NCBI GenBank assembly: GCA_029933115.1 | Contig: JAOZOT010000121.1 | Coordinates: 1-7,548, forward strand | Reading direction: 5' to 3' | Origin: Anaerolineae bacterium | Lineage (GTDB): Bacteria > Chloroflexota > Anaerolineae > E26-bin7 | Length of the DNA: 7,548 nt | Part shown: positions 5,766 through 7,548 of the stretch, in pieces | How positions within the stretch are numbered: the stretch's first letter is position 1 | Layout of the letters: each line of letters opens with the position of its first letter | Translations under genes and position numbers: made by a program | The notes under the pieces: model-generated | The model's database searches: none | What the model saw: the letters and a program-made list of their open reading frames with translations, nothing else | Told to the model about the DNA's origin: nothing

Positions 5766-7409
5766 ATGTTGGACAGACTTGGAGACAAATCAAGGGCATA
5801 TCAGAATTTCATTCCGCTTCTGATCTTATACACCTCTTTCCGCCTGATGACGCGACTCCTCTATCGCCCCGGCGGACTGATCTACGACTATTCCGACTAC
5901 TACTTCTTCCGCGCCGTCGCTGAGTTATCGAATCAGGGCTACTATCCATTCATCCATTATTGGATGGAATACCCTCCCCTCTTCCCCTGGCTGAACGTAG
6001 GCATTTACCGTCTGAGTCTGCTCGTCCCCCTTTGGGTGGAGTCACGCTTCTGGTTCTATACCCTCCTCAGTCTGGCCACGCTGCCCTTCGAGATAGGCAA
6101 CCTGACTGCCCTCTACCTCATCGCTCTGGAGCTGTACGACCGGGCCAAGGCTTTGCGTTGTGCCTGGATATACGCCTGCCTCTTTGCCCCCCTCTACACC
6201 TGGACAGGATGGTTCGACAACGTTCCCCTCTTCTTTTTGCTCCTGGCCTTATACTGCCTGCTCCGGCAACGCGGACGGCTGGCCGGTCTGGCCACCGGCC
6301 TGGGTTTCATGGTCAAAGTCACGCCTGCCCTTCTACTGCCCCTCGGCCTGCGCTCTCTGTCCGGTCTGGCCAGAAAGATGGGCTATCTGGCACTGGCCGG
6401 CCTGACGGTGGCCCTGATTTCTTTGCCCTTCCTGCTGACCAAACCAGCCTTCTTCCTGACCAGCTTCCGCAGCATGGCAGAGCGGTCCTCGTGGGAGACC
6501 ATCTGGGCTCTGATGGACGGCTACTTCTCCTACGGCGTACTCCCGGCCGACCGCTTCGACCCAACTGTTGATTTCGCCACCCATCCCTCCCATCTGCCCT
6601 GGCTCTGGATCACTGTCGCCTTCGGCCTCATCTACCTATGGCTTTACACCCGTCAGGTGAACTGGCAGGACCGGCGAATCATCACAGCCTTCGCCGGCCT
6701 CAGTGTCAACCTCTTCCTTCTGTACTCCAAAGGTTACAGCCCCCAGATGGGGGTCGCCTTGGTGCCCTTCATCGTGTTGCTCTTCCCCAACCTGCGGGGA
6801 GTCATCTACCTGGTGCTGTTGACAGCCATTGACTTTCTCGAAGGCACGGCCTATTTCATCGTCTTCCCTGAGGAACACTGGCTGCTGACAGGCACAGTAC
6901 TATCGCGTTCAGCCCTCATTCTAGCCCTGGCCATCGAGTATGGACTGATCTTCTTCTCTCTGGACTCCCCGGAGGTGAAGCGGATCAAGCAGCGAGCCTT
7001 CTGGAGTCTGGTCGCCGTCCTGCTCCTGGCCGGGTGCGCTGCCATTTACCCATTAGGCCAAGCCTACGTTGAAGATCGCTACGCCCAGGAGGAATATCGG
7101 CCGGTGATTGAATTCCTGCGGGCCGAAGCTGAGAAAGGAGCGACCTGTCTCCTCCTGACTGATCAGTCTCTCTATCCCCGCTTCTACCCCTGGCTGAGGA
7201 AGTATACGGACCTGTATCTAGTTGAAAACGAAAAGCAGATCGCAGAGGCCGCGACCAGGTGCAACGAACTGTGGCTATTTCGCGGGAACGAGGTGCCCTC
7301 CGCCGTCAAGGAATGGCTGGAAGAACGCGCCAGCCTCGTGAGCGATCACGATTTCGCTCAGGGTCAGCTTCTCCATTACACAACTCCTCGAGTGGGAGGC
7401 GTTGAATGA
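5766..7409 (+). CDS. GT-C-type membrane glycosyltransferase-like protein with soluble C-terminal tail
   Basis: This 547-residue protein has about ten to twelve membrane segments between residues 14 and 430 and a soluble tail of roughly 115 residues. The first outer loop contains LIYDYSDYYFF (38-48), in which Asp41 or Asp44 could be the catalytic acid of a GT-C enzyme, and HYWMEYPPLFPWL (64-76), whose EYPP resembles the E-Y-P-P/Q loop of dolichyl- or polyprenyl-phosphate-mannose-using transferases. GWFDNVPLFFLLLALY (148-163), then a basic turn and GLGFMVKVTPALLLPLGL (178-195), repeat the G-x-x-D and K-x-x-P pattern of GT39/GT87/DUF2029 proteins. LLYSKGYSPQMGVALVPF (318-335) is the usual late S-P-Q segment. 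The tail (about 431-547) probably lies outside the membrane and has no recognised motif. It would transfer a sugar from a polyprenyl-phosphate carrier to an unknown acceptor. Its stop overlaps the next gene's ATG by four bases. The fold assignment is firm, the sugar and acceptor are not. Confidence 0.9.
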   Translation: MLDRLGDKSRAYQNFIPLLILYTSFRLMTRLLYRPGGLIYDYSDYYFFRAVAELSNQGYYPFIHYWMEYPPLFPWLNVGIYRLSLLVPLWVESRFWFYTLLSLATLPFEIGNLTALYLIALELYDRAKALRCAWIYACLFAPLYTWTGWFDNVPLFFLLLALYCLLRQRGRLAGLATGLGFMVKVTPALLLPLGLRSLSGLARKMGYLALAGLTVALISLPFLLTKPAFFLTSFRSMAERSSWETIWALMDGYFSYGVLPADRFDPTVDFATHPSHLPWLWITVAFGLIYLWLYTRQVNWQDRRIITAFAGLSVNLFLLYSKGYSPQMGVALVPFIVLLFPNLRGVIYLVLLTAIDFLEGTAYFIVFPEEHWLLTGTVLSRSALILALAIEYGLIFFSLDSPEVKRIKQRAFWSLVAVLLLAGCAAIYPLGQAYVEDRYAQEEYRPVIEFLRAEAEKGATCLLLTDQSLYPRFYPWLRKYTDLYLVENEKQIAEAATRCNELWLFRGNEVPSAVKEWLEERASLVSDHDFAQGQLLHYTTPRVGGVE

Positions 7410-7548
7410 AGAGAAGGGAGAACGTAGTGCAAGCCCTGGCCGTCGGCCTCTTCCTGTTGTCCTTCTACCTGCTAACCTACAGCGGTCAGTTCCACTCCAG
7501 CGACGGCCAAGCCATGTTTGCCGTGACGGAGAGCATCGTCCGGCGCGG
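7406..7548 (+). CDS. N-terminus of a GT39-like membrane glycosyltransferase, 3'-truncated
   Basis: Only the first 47 codons are present; the frame is open to the window end. The ATG overlaps the preceding stop as ATGA and has GGGAGG (7394-7399) 6 bases upstream. The translation starts with a short basic segment (MKRRE), then a membrane helix at about residues 8-25 (ALAVGLFLLSFYLLTYSG), then FHSSDGQAMFAVTESIVRRG. An acidic residue just after the first helix (Asp33) followed by a phrase like M-F-x-V-T-E-S-I-V is typical of bacterial family 39-like, phospholipid carrier-dependent glycosyltransferases, where this Asp is catalytic. It would be the fourth GT-C-type gene in the operon. With so little sequence, the gene's length, completeness and family beyond this first loop cannot be judged. 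Confidence 0.75.
   Translation, partial: MKRRENVVQALAVGLFLLSFYLLTYSGQFHSSDGQAMFAVTESIVRR

Overview
The window is one gene-dense, plus-strand stretch of accessory chromosome from a bacterium. It holds six genes packed end to end, the first and last cut by the window edges. Gaps between genes are 24 bases or less and two junctions are ATGA overlaps, so this looks like the middle of one operon. No promoter, terminator, RNA gene, CRISPR array or transposase gene is visible. The moderately high GC content, the Shine-Dalgarno-type ribosome sites and the style of the large membrane glycosyltransferase-like proteins suggest a Chloroflexota (Anaerolineae-like) or similar environmental bacterium. That placement is an impression and was not tested by a search.

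Layout: (1) 1-972, the 3' part of an extended-SDR nucleotide-sugar epimerase, most like UDP-glucuronate/UDP-glucose 4-epimerases. (2) 969-2099, a polytopic GT-C-type glycosyltransferase-like protein. (3) 2103-3191, a radical SAM enzyme with a SPASM-like cysteine-rich C-terminus. (4) 3204-5741, an 845-residue membrane protein with a YfhO/PTPS-related architecture and a large extracytoplasmic C-terminal part; its coding frame contains a REP-like short repeat at about 3855-3900. (5) 5766-7409, a second GT-C-type glycosyltransferase-like protein with a soluble tail. (6) 7406-7548, the start of a third, GT39-like membrane protein that runs off the window.

How they may work together (inference): the epimerase would make an activated sugar in the cytoplasm. 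The GT-C-type proteins normally use polyprenyl-phosphate-linked sugars on the outer face of the membrane and would add sugars to a lipid, glycan or protein acceptor. The radical SAM/SPASM enzyme is the unexpected member; it may modify a sugar, lipid or peptide that the others handle. The cluster is best read as a surface-glycan, glycolipid or protein-glycosylation locus with an unassigned radical chemistry step.
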